From: Chloroflexota bacterium | GTDB lineage: Bacteria > Chloroflexota > UBA11872 | Direction of reading: 5' to 3' | NCBI GenBank assembly: GCA_022824495.1 | Contig: JAJDZU010000023.1 | Span: forward strand, 62,001 to 126,000 | Length of the DNA stretch: 64,000 nucleotides | In this document: positions 1 through 8,657 of the stretch, in pieces | How positions within the stretch are numbered: position 1 is the first letter of the stretch | How the letters are laid out: every line of letters begins with the position of its first letter | Position numbers and translations under genes: made by a program | Notes under the pieces: generated by a model | The model's database searches: none | What the model saw: the letters and a program-made list of their open reading frames with translations, nothing else | Told to the model about the DNA's origin: nothing

Positions 1-420
1 CTGCGCGCCGAGTCGTACCTGCACAGCGGCCAACTCGTTCCGGACCAGGTCGTTCTGCAGGTAATCGAGGAGTATTTGGGCGTCGCTCGCGGACGAGATA
101 CGTGCTTTGACGGCTTTCCCCGTACGCGCAATCAGGCGGAAAAGCTGGACGATCTCCTCAGGCAGTTCAATCTCGCAGTCACGGCTGTTGTCTATATCAA
201 CGTGCCCGATGACGTGGCCCTTGCACGTCTGCTGAGCCGCGGCCGGGCGGATGACACCGAAGAAACGGCGCGTTATCGATTGCAGGTGTATCACGAGGAC
301 ACGGCGCCGTTGATCGACTACTACCGTGACGCAGGCGTGCTCATCGAGGTGGACGGGTCCGGCGGCGTGGAGCCGGTCGCGCAGCGCGTGTGGACGTCGC
401 TACAAGAAGCTATTCGATGA
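1..420 (+). CDS. adk: Adenylate kinase, 3' part (start lies outside the window)
   Basis: The reading frame is open from base 1 and ends at TGA 418-420, giving the last 139 residues of adenylate kinase, which interconverts ATP+AMP and 2 ADP in the cytoplasm. The DGFPRT motif of the AMP-binding/core region is visible near residue 37, followed by a short LID region with no zinc cysteines (the segment around LLSRGRADDTEETARYR) and an Arg-rich catalytic segment. The P-loop lies before the window. The stop overlaps the map start in ATGATGA, the usual spc-operon arrangement. An ATG-only gene call would start too late; the protein continues upstream. Confidence 0.95.
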   Translation: MRAESYLHSGQLVPDQVVLQVIEEYLGVARGRDTCFDGFPRTRNQAEKLDDLLRQFNLAVTAVVYINVPDDVALARLLSRGRADDTEETARYRLQVYHEDTAPLIDYYRDAGVLIEVDGSGGVEPVAQRVWTSLQEAIR

Positions 421-1199
421 TGTCCGGATCAATCAGACCGAAGACGGCCGAACAGATTGAGGCCATGGGGGCCTCGGGGCGCGTGTTGGCAGGTGCGCTC
501 AACGAGATTGAGGCGGCCGTGGAGCCCGGCGTGACGACGGGAGAGCTCAACGAGATTGCCGAGACCTATATCCGCGATTACGGCGGCATTCCATCATTCC
601 TTGGCGTGCCAGCGGCCGACCCGGGCATCGAGCCGTTTCCCGGGGCGATCTGTGCGTCGATCAATGACGCCATCGTGCATGGGATTCCGGGTAGCGCCGT
701 CTTGCGGAAAGGCGATATCATAGGGCTGGACTGTGGAGTGATTCTTGACGGCTGGCATTCCGATTCAGCGCGTACGCTCGCGGTAGGCGAGATTAGCCCT
801 GACGCGAGCCGCCTGCTTGAGGTAACTCGCGCCGCTCTCGCCGAAGCCATTGGTGCATCTGTCGCGGGCGGTCACATTGGCGATATAGGGGTAGCCGTGC
901 AAAAGCTGGTAGAGAAGGCCGGGCTCACGATCGTGAGGCGTTTCGTAGGACACGGAATTGGAAGGACCATGCACGAGTCGCCGCAGGTGCCGAACTTCGG
1001 TCGGCCTGGCGGCGGTCCCGAGCTGCTTCCGGGGACGACGCTGGCTATCGAGCCGATGGTCAACATCGGTTCCGCTGGTGTGGTGTTCGACGACGATGGC
1101 TGGACGGCGCGAACCGCTGATGGCTCCCTGTCGGCTCACTTCGAACACACCGTGGCCATCACGGAATCCGGTCCGCGGATTCTGACGGAAGCTGCCTGA
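417..1199 (+). CDS. map: Methionine aminopeptidase, type I
   Basis: A 260-residue metallo-aminopeptidase that removes the initiator methionine from nascent proteins. The five metal ligands of the family are all present: about D105 and D116 (GLDCGV, HSDSART), H179 (VGHGIG), E212 (IEPMVN) and E243 (HFEHTVAI); substrate His about H88 (VHGIPG). No N-terminal zinc-finger extension, so it is the short type I form. The start is taken at ATG 417, overlapping the adk stop; ATG 420 is equally possible. It lies between adk and infA, the canonical order. Confidence 0.95.
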   Translation: MMSGSIRPKTAEQIEAMGASGRVLAGALNEIEAAVEPGVTTGELNEIAETYIRDYGGIPSFLGVPAADPGIEPFPGAICASINDAIVHGIPGSAVLRKGDIIGLDCGVILDGWHSDSARTLAVGEISPDASRLLEVTRAALAEAIGASVAGGHIGDIGVAVQKLVEKAGLTIVRRFVGHGIGRTMHESPQVPNFGRPGGGPELLPGTTLAIEPMVNIGSAGVVFDDDGWTARTADGSLSAHFEHTVAITESGPRILTEAA

Positions 1200-1207
1200 G
1201 GCTATTG

Positions 1208-1552
1208 ATGGCGTCGCCAAGAAACCGAAGAACCGAAACGCCGGCCCCAACCGATGAGTCGTCGAGCAAGACGCCGGTCATCGAGATTGAAGGCGAGGTT
1301 GTTGACTCGCTTCCAAACACGATGTTCCTGGTCAAACCTATTGGGCCAAATGGGCAGCCGCTGCGAATTCAGACCGGTGACGACAGTGACGAAGAGCCAA
1401 AGGCTATCCTGGCTCACTTGGCCGGCAAGATGAGGCTGCGCTTCATTCGCGTCGGCGTGGGCGACCGCGTGCGGATGCAACTCTCGCCCTACGATCTTTC
1501 GCGCGGACGAATCACGTGGCGGCTCCGCGCTGACCAGCGAGTGGAGCGGTAG
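1208..1552 (+). CDS. infA: Translation initiation factor IF-1, with N-terminal extension and internal insertion
   Basis: The IF-1 OB-fold signature is clear: [16 protein letters not shown] at the start of the fold, then AHLAGKMR and [14 protein letters not shown] at the end. IF-1 binds the 30S A site and helps place the initiator tRNA. The usual length is about 72 residues; here there are 114. There is a polar N-terminal tail of about 22 residues and an insertion of about 17 residues ([16 protein letters not shown] region) between the second and third strands, where other IF-1 proteins have a short turn. Start ATG 1208; an alternative TTG at 1205 adds one residue. Flanked by map and rpmJ. Confidence 0.92.
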   Translation: MASPRNRRTETPAPTDESSSKTPVIEIEGEVVDSLPNTMFLVKPIGPNGQPLRIQTGDDSDEEPKAILAHLAGKMRLRFIRVGVGDRVRMQLSPYDLSRGRITWRLRADQRVER

Positions 1553-1557
1553 GGATC

Positions 1558-1671
1558 GTGCGAGTTTCGGCATCCGTCAAACCACGGTGCGACCGCTGTC
1601 GCGTGATTCGGCGACGTGGACGCGTGATGGTCATTTGCTCCAACCCGAAACACAAGCAGCGGCAAGGCTGA
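1558..1671 (+). CDS. rpmJ: 50S ribosomal protein L36 (bL36)
   Basis: A 37-codon gene starting with GTG 1558 and ending at TGA 1669-1671. The product begins [11 protein letters not shown] and carries the zinc-binding CDRC pair, a later Cys in VMVICSNP, and the His of KHKQRQG, which is the CXXC-X(n)-C-X(n)-H ribbon of L36. The length matches the family exactly. It sits in the invariant position between infA and rpsM. Confidence 0.95.
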   Translation: MRVSASVKPRCDRCRVIRRRGRVMVICSNPKHKQRQG

Positions 1672-1684
1672 GGACGGGGGATCC

Positions 1685-2065
1685 ATGGCTCGAATTGCCG
1701 GCGTAGACATTCCGCGACATAAGCCGGTCGTAATCGCGCTGACCCACATCTACGGAATAGGGCGCACGACCAGCGCCGAGATTGTGCGTCAGGCCGAGAT
1801 TAATCCACAGACACGCGTCAACGACCTGACGGAGGCCGAATTGGGTCGAGTCCGGGCATTGATCGGTCGTGAGCGAGTTGAAGGCGACCTACGACGCGTT
1901 GTGCAGACCAGTATTGCTCGCTTGCGCGAGATAGGTTCCTACCGGGGTCTACGGCATCGGATCGGACTTCCAACGCGTGGACAACGGACACGAACGAATG
2001 CCCGAACGCGCAAGGGGCCGCGTCGGACCGTGGGCATTCGTAAGCGCGTGATCAAGCGAGGCTAG
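1685..2065 (+). CDS. rpsM: 30S ribosomal protein S13 (uS13)
   Basis: 126 residues starting [13 protein letters not shown], with the helix-two-turn-helix region (YGIG) and the basic tail with [15 protein letters not shown] and ending in Lys/Arg-rich residues. It binds the head of 16S rRNA and contacts P-site tRNA. A GGGGG-rich ribosome-binding site (ggacggggg) lies just upstream of ATG 1685. First gene of the alpha operon core. Confidence 0.96.
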   Translation: MARIAGVDIPRHKPVVIALTHIYGIGRTTSAEIVRQAEINPQTRVNDLTEAELGRVRALIGRERVEGDLRRVVQTSIARLREIGSYRGLRHRIGLPTRGQRTRTNARTRKGPRRTVGIRKRVIKRG

Positions 2066-2069
2066 ATTA

Positions 2070-2459
2070 ATGGCGGAACGTTCAAGTCGGTCCCGACGAC
2101 GAAACCGCGCGCCCGTACCGCGCGGGGCCGCGCATATCCACGCGTCGTTTAACAACACCATCATCACAATCACCGACCCAATGGGCGACACCGTAGCCTC
2201 GGCGAGCGGAGGCACGATCGGCGCCCGCGGATCCCGCAAGAGCACGCCGTTCGCGGCGCAGCAGGCGGCCGAGCAGGCCGCCCAGCGCGCCATGGATGCC
2301 GGAATGCGCGATATCAACGTATTCGTGAAGGGTCCGGGATCTGGCCGTGATGCAGCCGTGCGCGCGCTTCAGGCTGTGGGACTCAACGTATCAAGCATCT
2401 CTGACGTCACACCAATTCCTCACAACGGCCCGCGACCGCCGAAGCGTCGGCGCGTTTAG
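2070..2459 (+). CDS. rpsK: 30S ribosomal protein S11 (uS11)
   Basis: 129 residues with the S11 core: [16 protein letters not shown], then [21 protein letters not shown] and the C-terminal [18 protein letters not shown], which is nearly invariant. The platform protein of the small subunit that contacts mRNA at the Shine-Dalgarno helix. It starts four bases after the rpsM stop. Confidence 0.97.
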   Translation: MAERSSRSRRRNRAPVPRGAAHIHASFNNTIITITDPMGDTVASASGGTIGARGSRKSTPFAAQQAAEQAAQRAMDAGMRDINVFVKGPGSGRDAAVRALQAVGLNVSSISDVTPIPHNGPRPPKRRRV

Positions 2460-2489
2460 GCCGGAACTAGACGAGGGAGTCAATCTCGG

Positions 2490-3122
2490 ATGGCCCGATA
2501 CACCGGACCTGTGTGCCGCCTCTGCCGGAGGGAGGGGGAGAAGCTCTTTCTCAAGGGCGACCGCTGTCACACGCCGAAGTGCGCGATTGAGCGCCGCGGA
2601 GACCGTGGCGGGCCGGGTGCCCGCGGCTTCAGTCGGCGCCGGCCGACGGAGTACGCCATTCAACTCCGAGAGAAGCAAAAGGCTCGACGGATCTACGGGG
2701 TGCTCGAACGCCAATTCCGTCGGCACTATCGCATGGCCGGCAAGCAGAGCGGACCTCGCGGCGAGCGACTGCTGCAAATCCTGGAACTTCGAGCGGACAG
2801 CGTTGTCTACCGGATGGGATTTGGACTCAGCCGTGCACATGCGCGTCAGCTGATCCAGCACGGCCACATTGAGTTGAACAATCGCAAACACGACATTCCA
2901 TCAGCCGTTCTGCGTGTCGGCGACCGGGTTCGGCTGCGCCAAAAGAGCCGGGACATAGATTCTGTCAAGAATGCAATGGACCGCTCGGAGGCACTTGGCC
3001 GACCGGCGTGGCTTTCGGTGGATCTTGAGGCGTTCGAGGGCACCGTTAACGCAATCCCTGATCGCAATCAGATCGATGCGACACTCAACGAGCAACTGAT
3101 CGTGGAGTTCTACTCGCGCTAA
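2490..3122 (+). CDS. rpsD: 30S ribosomal protein S4 (uS4), zinc-binding type
   Basis: 210 residues beginning MARYTGPVCRLCRREG. Cysteines 9, 12, 26 and 31 make the C-X2-C-X13-C-X4-C zinc cluster of the C+ form of S4. The S4 RNA-binding domain follows at about 100-165 (SRAHARQLIQHGHIELNN). It is a primary 16S rRNA binder and in many bacteria the translational repressor of this operon. 30-base gap from rpsK. Confidence 0.96.
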   Translation: MARYTGPVCRLCRREGEKLFLKGDRCHTPKCAIERRGDRGGPGARGFSRRRPTEYAIQLREKQKARRIYGVLERQFRRHYRMAGKQSGPRGERLLQILELRADSVVYRMGFGLSRAHARQLIQHGHIELNNRKHDIPSAVLRVGDRVRLRQKSRDIDSVKNAMDRSEALGRPAWLSVDLEAFEGTVNAIPDRNQIDATLNEQLIVEFYSR

Positions 3123-3170
3123 TTGGTGCGCGGGAGTCCGAAGAACCGGACAGGAAGGTAAGGACCAGCG

Positions 3171-4148
3171 GTGTTTCTTGGACCTGTTGAATCAACTCAG
3201 GCTGAAGCCGACATCCAGCCGGCCGTGCAGGTGGTGGAGGTTGGCGATAACTACGCGCACTTTCACATCGAGCCCCTCCGGCGCGGTTTCGCGCACACGC
3301 TGGGCAATCCCCTGCGTCGCGTACTGCTCTCCGCGCTCCCCGGTGCGGCATTCGCCACGGCGCGCATTGACAGCGCACTACACGAATTCAGCACGCTGGA
3401 CTTCATGCGCGAAGATCTCGTTGAGTTTCTGCTCAATGTCAAGGGCGTTCGGATTCGATCGCTCGACGCCGAGTCCGCCGTTGTCTACCTGGAAGTCGAG
3501 GGTCCGTCCGAGGTCACTGCGGCGGACCTAGAGTTGCCGAGCGGAATCGAGGTTGTAAACCCCGCCCATCACCTAGCGTCCCTTACGGACGCAGGGTTCC
3601 TGCGCGCGGAGTTTTCAGTTGAATCTGGCGCGGGCTACATCGGAAGTGAGACCCGCGGCGACCTGCCCATCGGTGTCATTCCGATGGATATGGTGTTCAG
3701 CCCGGTAACCAAGGTTGAGTATCACGTGGAGTCGGCCCGTGTCGGTCGCGAGTCCGAGTACGACCGGCTCGTGCTAAAGGTCTGGACGGACGGCGTTATG
3801 AGCCCAGCGGATGCTCTGCGAGGCGCCGCCCAACAGCTCATCGAGTCCTTTCAGTTGATCGCCGGGGTCGACGAAACGGTAGATAGCGTGACCTCGGCAT
3901 TCATGCCGCCGATTCCGGAGGCCGAAGGCGACCCTCTTGAAGACCTCAAGCTCTCGAACCGAGCGTTAAACAGCCTCAAGCGCCACGAGCTGGAAACGGT
4001 GCAGGAGCTCATTCGCATGTCGGAGAACGATCTCTATGAGCTCCGAGGCATGGGCGAGCGTCTTGTGACCGAGATTCGCGAGGCGCTGGAGTTGCGCGGT
4101 CTCGCGCTGGCCGACAATTCGTCGGAACCGGATCAAGCCCAGGAGTAA
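3171..4148 (+). CDS. rpoA: DNA-directed RNA polymerase alpha subunit
   Basis: 325 residues. The N-terminal assembly domain contains EPLRRGFAHTLGNPLRRVLLSALPGAA, and the C-terminal domain (about 245-310) contains the helix-hairpin-helix segments that bind UP elements and activators (LSNRALNSLKRHELETVQELI, LRGMGERLVTEIREAL). Start is GTG 3171, preceded by ggaaggtaagg. Followed directly by rplQ, the standard order. Confidence 0.97.
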   Translation: MFLGPVESTQAEADIQPAVQVVEVGDNYAHFHIEPLRRGFAHTLGNPLRRVLLSALPGAAFATARIDSALHEFSTLDFMREDLVEFLLNVKGVRIRSLDAESAVVYLEVEGPSEVTAADLELPSGIEVVNPAHHLASLTDAGFLRAEFSVESGAGYIGSETRGDLPIGVIPMDMVFSPVTKVEYHVESARVGRESEYDRLVLKVWTDGVMSPADALRGAAQQLIESFQLIAGVDETVDSVTSAFMPPIPEAEGDPLEDLKLSNRALNSLKRHELETVQELIRMSENDLYELRGMGERLVTEIREALELRGLALADNSSEPDQAQE

Positions 4149-4153
4149 TTCAG

Positions 4154-4504
4154 GTGAGGCATCGTCGACGAGGACGTCATCTTGGGCGCAACCCCGCGCA
4201 GCGGCGCGCGTTGAAGCGCGGACTGGTGCGGTCGCTGATTCTGCACAGCCAGATTGAGACTACCCTGGCGCGTGCCAAGGAGATTCGACGCGATGTCGAC
4301 CGTCTGATCACTCTTGCCAAGCGGGGTGATCTCCACGCGCGCCGTCAGGCCATTGCCCGGATTCCAGACCCCGAGACAATCGAGCGGTTATTTGAGGATA
4401 TTGCCGATCAATACGCTGATCGTCCGGGCGGTTATACGCGGATTCGCCGTGTGGGGGTTCGCCTCGGAGATGGCTCCCCGTTGGTTCGCATGGAGCTGGT
4501 GTGA
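4154..4504 (+). CDS. rplQ: 50S ribosomal protein L17 (bL17)
   Basis: 116 residues beginning MRHRRRGRHLGRNPAQRRALKRGL with the family motif RSLILHSQIETTLARAKEIR. GTG start at 4154, five bases after the rpoA stop. The stop overlaps the truA start as GTGA (4501-4504). Confidence 0.95.
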   Translation: MRHRRRGRHLGRNPAQRRALKRGLVRSLILHSQIETTLARAKEIRRDVDRLITLAKRGDLHARRQAIARIPDPETIERLFEDIADQYADRPGGYTRIRRVGVRLGDGSPLVRMELV

Positions 4505-5292
4505 CGGCAGCACGCACCGTTCGTGCCACCGTCGAATATGACGGTACGGAATTCAGGGGCTTCCAGCGGCAGCGGGGTGTCCGTACGGTTCAGGGCGTTC
4601 TTGAGTCCGCCATTCAGGCCGCCACCGGTGAGGCCGCGGCCGTGGCCGGCGCAGGGCGTACCGATAGCGGCGTTCACGCGGTGGGGCAGGTGATTGCATT
4701 TCGAGGCGTCACGCGACTTGACGACGCAACGCTGCTGCGGGCGATCAATGCCCACTTGCCTCCCGATGTCGTGATTGGCGAGCTCACGACGACGGATCCC
4801 GCGTTCGATCCGCGACGCGACGCCACGTCGCGTGTCTACGAATACCGGATTGAACAGCGCCCGGTGCGCCCGGTGATTGACAGGCATCGCGCGTGGCACG
4901 TGGGACAGCCGCTCGACCTGGTCCGAATGCGAAGCGCGGCGGCTCAGTTCATTGGCTCGCATGACTTTGACGCATTTACGGCCGGACGCCAGGCGAGTAC
5001 GAGGCGCGAGATCTACGCGCTTGAAGTTTGGCGGGAGGGCGGCTCGATTTTCATTCGCATCGCCGCGAACGCCTTCCTGTTCCGGATGGTGCGGCGAATC
5101 GTCGCGACGCTCGTTCGAGTCGGCCGAGATGAGATTGATGTGGCCTCCGTTGCCGCACTCCTGCGACCGGCTTCCCGCTCACATGTTCGCGGCACGGCCC
5201 CGGCGCACGGACTGACATTGATGCGGGTGGAGTATCCGGCGCAATCGTCTCGATACAATCAGCAACGCATGAGACAGGCGGTGAGGTCGTGA
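4501..5292 (+). CDS. truA: tRNA pseudouridine(38-40) synthase TruA
   Basis: 263 residues. TruA converts U38-U40 of the anticodon stem-loop into pseudouridine. The catalytic Asp lies in [14 protein letters not shown] (about residue 58); other family segments are [14 protein letters not shown] at the N-terminus, the SHDFDAF motif, and [15 protein letters not shown] near the end. GTG start overlaps the rplQ stop and the stop overlaps rplM, so it is translationally coupled. Confidence 0.95.
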   Translation: MTAARTVRATVEYDGTEFRGFQRQRGVRTVQGVLESAIQAATGEAAAVAGAGRTDSGVHAVGQVIAFRGVTRLDDATLLRAINAHLPPDVVIGELTTTDPAFDPRRDATSRVYEYRIEQRPVRPVIDRHRAWHVGQPLDLVRMRSAAAQFIGSHDFDAFTAGRQASTRREIYALEVWREGGSIFIRIAANAFLFRMVRRIVATLVRVGRDEIDVASVAALLRPASRSHVRGTAPAHGLTLMRVEYPAQSSRYNQQRMRQAVRS

Positions 5293-5705
5293 GCGCACAG
5301 AGCGGACGGCGATGGGTAGTGGTTGACGCTTCCGGGCAGACGCTTGGACGTTTGGCCACGCGCATCGCTCACATGCTGCGTGGGAAGGACCAGCCGACGT
5401 TCACGCCAAACGTGGACGATGGTGCTGGCGTTATTGTCATCAACGCCGCGCGCATTCGCGTTACGGGGCGCAAGCTGGAGCAGAAGTTCTATGCGCGTCA
5501 CAGCGGCTACCCAGGTGGTCTCCGGATGACGCGGCTAGACGAGATGCTCGACCGACGTCCCGACCGCGTGATTCGGCTCGCGGTGAAGGGCATGTTGCCC
5601 AAGAATTCGCTTGGTCGTCGCGCTCTGAAGCGCTTACGCGTGTACGAAGGCCCTGAACACCGTCACGAGGCGCAGCGGCCCCAGACTTATGAGGTAGGCG
5701 CATGA
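5289..5705 (+). CDS. rplM: 50S ribosomal protein L13 (uL13)
   Basis: 138 residues: [27 protein letters not shown] at the N-terminus, later [16 protein letters not shown] and [24 protein letters not shown], which are diagnostic for L13. It starts with GTG 5289 in a GTGA overlap with truA and ends in an ATGA overlap with rpsI, so the pair is coupled as usual. Confidence 0.96.
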   Translation: MSAQSGRRWVVVDASGQTLGRLATRIAHMLRGKDQPTFTPNVDDGAGVIVINAARIRVTGRKLEQKFYARHSGYPGGLRMTRLDEMLDRRPDRVIRLAVKGMLPKNSLGRRALKRLRVYEGPEHRHEAQRPQTYEVGA

Positions 5706-6097
5706 CGCTGGAAGGCCACTACTACTACGGTCTTGGTCGACGAAAGGCCGCTGTCGCGCAGGTTCGCGTGTACGCCGGCCAGGGGCCATTTGTCGTCAAT
5801 GGTCGTCCAATCGAGGAATTCCTGGCGGTGCCGGATCACCGTTTCCACGCCCTTGAGCCATTGCGAATGCTTGATGAGATGTCCGTAGGGATTTCGGCTC
5901 GGGTGAATGGCGGCGGTACGCGCGGACAGGCTGGAGCAATTCGGCTAGGCCTGGCGCGAGCGTTGGTGGCCATGGACGCTGAAAACCGACCAAAGCTCAA
6001 GCAGGCCGGCATGTTGACTCGAGACCCGCGGGCCAAGGAGCGAAAGAAGCCTGGCCTCGTGCGGGCGCGCAAGGCCAAGCAATTCACCAAGCGCTAG
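5702..6097 (+). CDS. rpsI: 30S ribosomal protein S9 (uS9)
   Basis: 131 residues with [18 protein letters not shown] at the start, the GGG(T)[15 protein letters not shown] core and the invariant C-terminal [17 protein letters not shown] whose terminal Arg reaches P-site tRNA. Last gene of the plus-strand ribosomal block. Its TAG stop is part of a CTAG shared with the stop of scpB on the other strand. Confidence 0.97.
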   Translation: MTLEGHYYYGLGRRKAAVAQVRVYAGQGPFVVNGRPIEEFLAVPDHRFHALEPLRMLDEMSVGISARVNGGGTRGQAGAIRLGLARALVAMDAENRPKLKQAGMLTRDPRAKERKKPGLVRARKAKQFTKR

Positions 6098-6705
6098 ACC
6101 TTCGGCAGCCCCCAATTCTGATCCCCGGGGGCTAGACCCAGGTCAATTTCAGGAAGGTCGTCGAGCGACGTTAGGCCAAAGTAGGCCAGAAACGTATCGG
6201 TGGTTGTGAAGACAGCGGGTCGACCTGGGGCGTCCAATCGCCCCGCTTCGCGAATGAGGTTGCGTGAGAGCAGCGTGGCCAGCGCGCTGTCTGAGTCGAC
6301 GCCACGAACGCGCTCGATCTCGGCGCGTGTAGCCCGTCCCCGATAGGCCACGATTCCCAGCGTTTCCAAGGCTGCCCGTGACGGTTGCCGGCGCTGATCC
6401 AGACCAAGAAGGCGGCGGCAGTGGTCCGCGAGGTCAGGAGCGGAGACCAGCCGAAAGGCGTTGCGATGCTCCAGCAGGATGACGCCGCGGGTGCGATAGT
6501 GCTCGGTGAGTTCGCTGAGTGCCTTCCGCACTTCGGGTTCCGAGGCACCGGTGACGCTGCCGATTTCGGTCGCTGAGAGCGCACGATCGGCCACGAAGAG
6601 CAGAGCCTCAACTGTGCGAGCCAGCCCGAAATCGCCTTTCGGACATTCTGCGAGGGATTCGAAGTCCGGATTAGTGCCGGCCTCGTTATCCGTCGCCATG
6701 CCCAT
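6094..6705 (-). CDS. scpB: Segregation and condensation protein B
   Basis: About 203 residues with the two winged-helix domains of ScpB: VEALLFVADRALSATEIGSVTG near the N-terminus and the second domain QPSRAALETLGIVAYRGRATRAEIERVRGV with RNLIREAGRLDAPGRPAVF. ScpB binds ScpA in the SMC condensin and is needed for chromosome segregation. Start placed at ATG 6705 (6699 is also possible; a longer frame to 6732 has no homology-like sequence). It overlaps the end of scpA. Its stop shares CTAG with rpsI. Confidence 0.92.
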   Translation of the reverse strand: MGMATDNEAGTNPDFESLAECPKGDFGLARTVEALLFVADRALSATEIGSVTGASEPEVRKALSELTEHYRTRGVILLEHRNAFRLVSAPDLADHCRRLLGLDQRRQPSRAALETLGIVAYRGRATRAEIERVRGVDSDSALATLLSRNLIREAGRLDAPGRPAVFTTTDTFLAYFGLTSLDDLPEIDLGLAPGDQNWGLPKV

Positions 6706-7441
6706 TGGTGGATCTAAGCATGATCGAGCCAAAGGCTCCGGACTGCTCCACGGTTACCGCGCGTTGCCTGACGAGGTGAAGGACCGCGACGAAGGCCGCG
6801 ATAAGTTCGGCGCGGTCGGCGCAGTCGGACGCAATCGCGTCGAAGGCTACCGATCCGCAGGACTCGAGCAGGACTTTCAGATCGCGAACCTTGTCGGCCA
6901 CACGATAGCGTCGCGTTGGCGCTTCGACGATCGACTCGATAGGTGTATCGACCTGGGTCAGTCGCTCCAGGGCCTTCAGCAGTCGAGCTAGATCACCGAC
7001 GCCGGGTTCGGGCGACGGCTGGGATAGATTCGGTGGCGCGACCCGGATGAACGACGACTGACCGGCGCGCAGTCGCTCGTCGAGGTCCAACGCGACGGCC
7101 TTGAATGCCGCGTAGACGCGAAGACGCTCCGCGAGATCTTCTGCCGTTTCCTCTTCGTCGTCCGACTCAGGCTGCGGCAGCAACGCTCGGGATTTGAGCA
7201 ACGCCAGCCGCGAGGCGACCAGCAGGAACTCGGACGCGGCTTCGGCAAAGCGCTCATGCAGCTGGTGTGCGTATGCCACGAACTGGTCGGTTACGGCCAG
7301 CACCGATACGCCCGTGATATCGAGGCCTTGTTTCTCGATCAATCGAACCAGAAGGTCGAGCGGACCCTCGAAATCCCCGACGTCAATCTCGAATCCGGTT
7401 AGCGCACTGGCCTGACCGGCGGGCCCCCAGGTGGTGCTCAC
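6686..7441 (-). CDS. scpA: Segregation and condensation protein A (kleisin)
   Basis: 251 residues. The N-terminus has FEGPLDLLVRLIEKQGLDITGVSV, typical of ScpA, followed by LLVASRLALLKSRALLP and an acidic linker (ESDDEEETAEDL). ScpA is the kleisin that bridges SMC heads. The C-terminal winged helix binding ScpB is shorter in similarity. GTG start at 7441 overlaps the stop of the upstream HD gene as GTGA. Confidence 0.92.
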   Translation of the reverse strand: MSTTWGPAGQASALTGFEIDVGDFEGPLDLLVRLIEKQGLDITGVSVLAVTDQFVAYAHQLHERFAEAASEFLLVASRLALLKSRALLPQPESDDEEETAEDLAERLRVYAAFKAVALDLDERLRAGQSSFIRVAPPNLSQPSPEPGVGDLARLLKALERLTQVDTPIESIVEAPTRRYRVADKVRDLKVLLESCGSVAFDAIASDCADRAELIAAFVAVLHLVRQRAVTVEQSGAFGSIMLRSTNGHGDG

Positions 7442-7926
7442 TGCTGCCCATCCAGCTCCGCGAGCAGGCGGCCCCGGGCATGCTCGCGGAATCCGTACGC
7501 GCGCAGCGTCTCGACGACGTCCGTATGCGAACCGGCGAGTTCGGCCAGGCGTGCGCTCGCCTCCGTGTCGCCTACCAGGCGGGCGATGCGACCCCGTCGT
7601 GAGGTGGCCGGGAAGACTTGCCAGCGCAATAGCAGCCAGGGGGCCAAGGCTTTGGTTAGCGTCAGGCCTGTACGATCCGCCAATCCGGGCTGGCCCTTGC
7701 CGACGTCGTGAAGCAACGCGGCGATCGGCAACGCCTCGTCATCTGGCGAGACCATTCGCGCCGCGCGATACACGGCGAGCGCATGGCGCTGATCGGCCGG
7801 AGTGAGGCGCAGGAACAGCGCCCGCTCGTCAGCATTCAACCTTCGAATGGCCTGGTCTCGTTCGGTCGTAGGCACACGCGGATCAAGGAGCGAAAGCGCC
7901 TGTCGCAGCCGGTAATTAACCCCCAA
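7438..7926 (-). CDS. HD-domain protein (putative phosphohydrolase)
   Basis: About 162 residues with an HD signature, LPIAALLHDVGKGQPGLADRTG, preceded by HALAVYRAARM, which supplies the first His. Proteins of this type are usually metal-dependent phosphohydrolases; the substrate cannot be told. The start is uncertain: TTG 7926, with GAGG seven bases upstream and an 11-base overlap with the M50 gene, fits best; no ATG exists near the beginning of the conserved part. It may have a role with its neighbours scpA and the M50 peptidase, but that is only suggested by gene order. Confidence 0.7.
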   Translation of the reverse strand: MGVNYRLRQALSLLDPRVPTTERDQAIRRLNADERALFLRLTPADQRHALAVYRAARMVSPDDEALPIAALLHDVGKGQPGLADRTGLTLTKALAPWLLLRWQVFPATSRRGRIARLVGDTEASARLAELAGSHTDVVETLRAYGFREHARGRLLAELDGQQ

Positions 7927-8545
7927 GAAGCAGCCTCGTGGCCCAGAGGACCGGGCCGCTGATGATACCGGTGGCCCCGGGAACGATGGCGACCAGCAGA
8001 AAGAGACCAATCAGGAGCCCGGGCCCGTATCTGCGCAGGCCGTCCAACCGGTTCGCCGCTTCGCGGGGGACCAGGCCGATCAACACGCTGAATCCATCGA
8101 GCGGAGGAAGCGGAATGAGATTGAATACCGCAAGGAATAGGTTTAGCTGGATGATCAGCACCACGGCGACGCTGATCAGATCAGTTCCGGAGTTGGATGC
8201 AAGCTCCCGTGCGAATGGAGCGAGCACGAGCGCCAGCGCCACGTTGGACGCAGGTCCGGCCGCGGCTACCAGGGCCATGCCCCGATGCGAACCGAAGCGC
8301 AGGCGATAAGGATTGACCAATACCGGCCGCCCCCAGCCAAATGAGGCGATCAAAATCATGACCGTACCAAGGAAGTCGAGGTGCCGAAGGGGGTTCAACG
8401 TCACCCGGCCCTGAAGCCGGGGCAGATCATCGCCGAGCCAGGTAGCCACCAGCGCGTGGCTGGCCTCGTGCAGAGTAATCGCGATCACGAACGCAAGCGC
8501 GACGATGAGAAAGAGCTCAGGGTCTTGGGCAAGGCGAAGTAGCAT
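7916..8545 (-). CDS. Site-2 protease family membrane metallopeptidase (M50B-like)
   Basis: 209 residues with at least five hydrophobic segments. The zinc motif HEASH (HEXXH) lies in the first membrane helix (about residues 26-30), and the third ligand lies in NLIPLPPLDGF, the N/P-P-L-D-G motif of M50 peptidases. The short form lacking PDZ domains, like Bacillus YwhC/Chloroflexota Rip proteins. It presumably cleaves membrane protein substrates; the target is unknown. ATG start at 8545. Confidence 0.88.
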   Translation of the reverse strand: MLLRLAQDPELFLIVALAFVIAITLHEASHALVATWLGDDLPRLQGRVTLNPLRHLDFLGTVMILIASFGWGRPVLVNPYRLRFGSHRGMALVAAAGPASNVALALVLAPFARELASNSGTDLISVAVVLIIQLNLFLAVFNLIPLPPLDGFSVLIGLVPREAANRLDGLRRYGPGLLIGLFLLVAIVPGATGIISGPVLWATRLLLGG

Positions 8546-8657
8546 CCCGTTTCGCTGTGCCTTCTAGTCGTTCGACGCCGCGTGCGGTGCGGATGCAGTA
8601 GACATCAGGTATGCCGTCCAGGCGCCGGACGCGCAGCTCGTCGCTTGTGGCTGTACT

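Noticed and set aside
8546-8657. Open frame after the SAM hydrolase TAA (DELRVRRLDGIPDVYCIRTARG)
   Set aside because: It looks protein-like but has no start codon other than CTG, starts after TAA rather than TGA, and is only about 45 codons. Possibly a decayed extension; not annotated.
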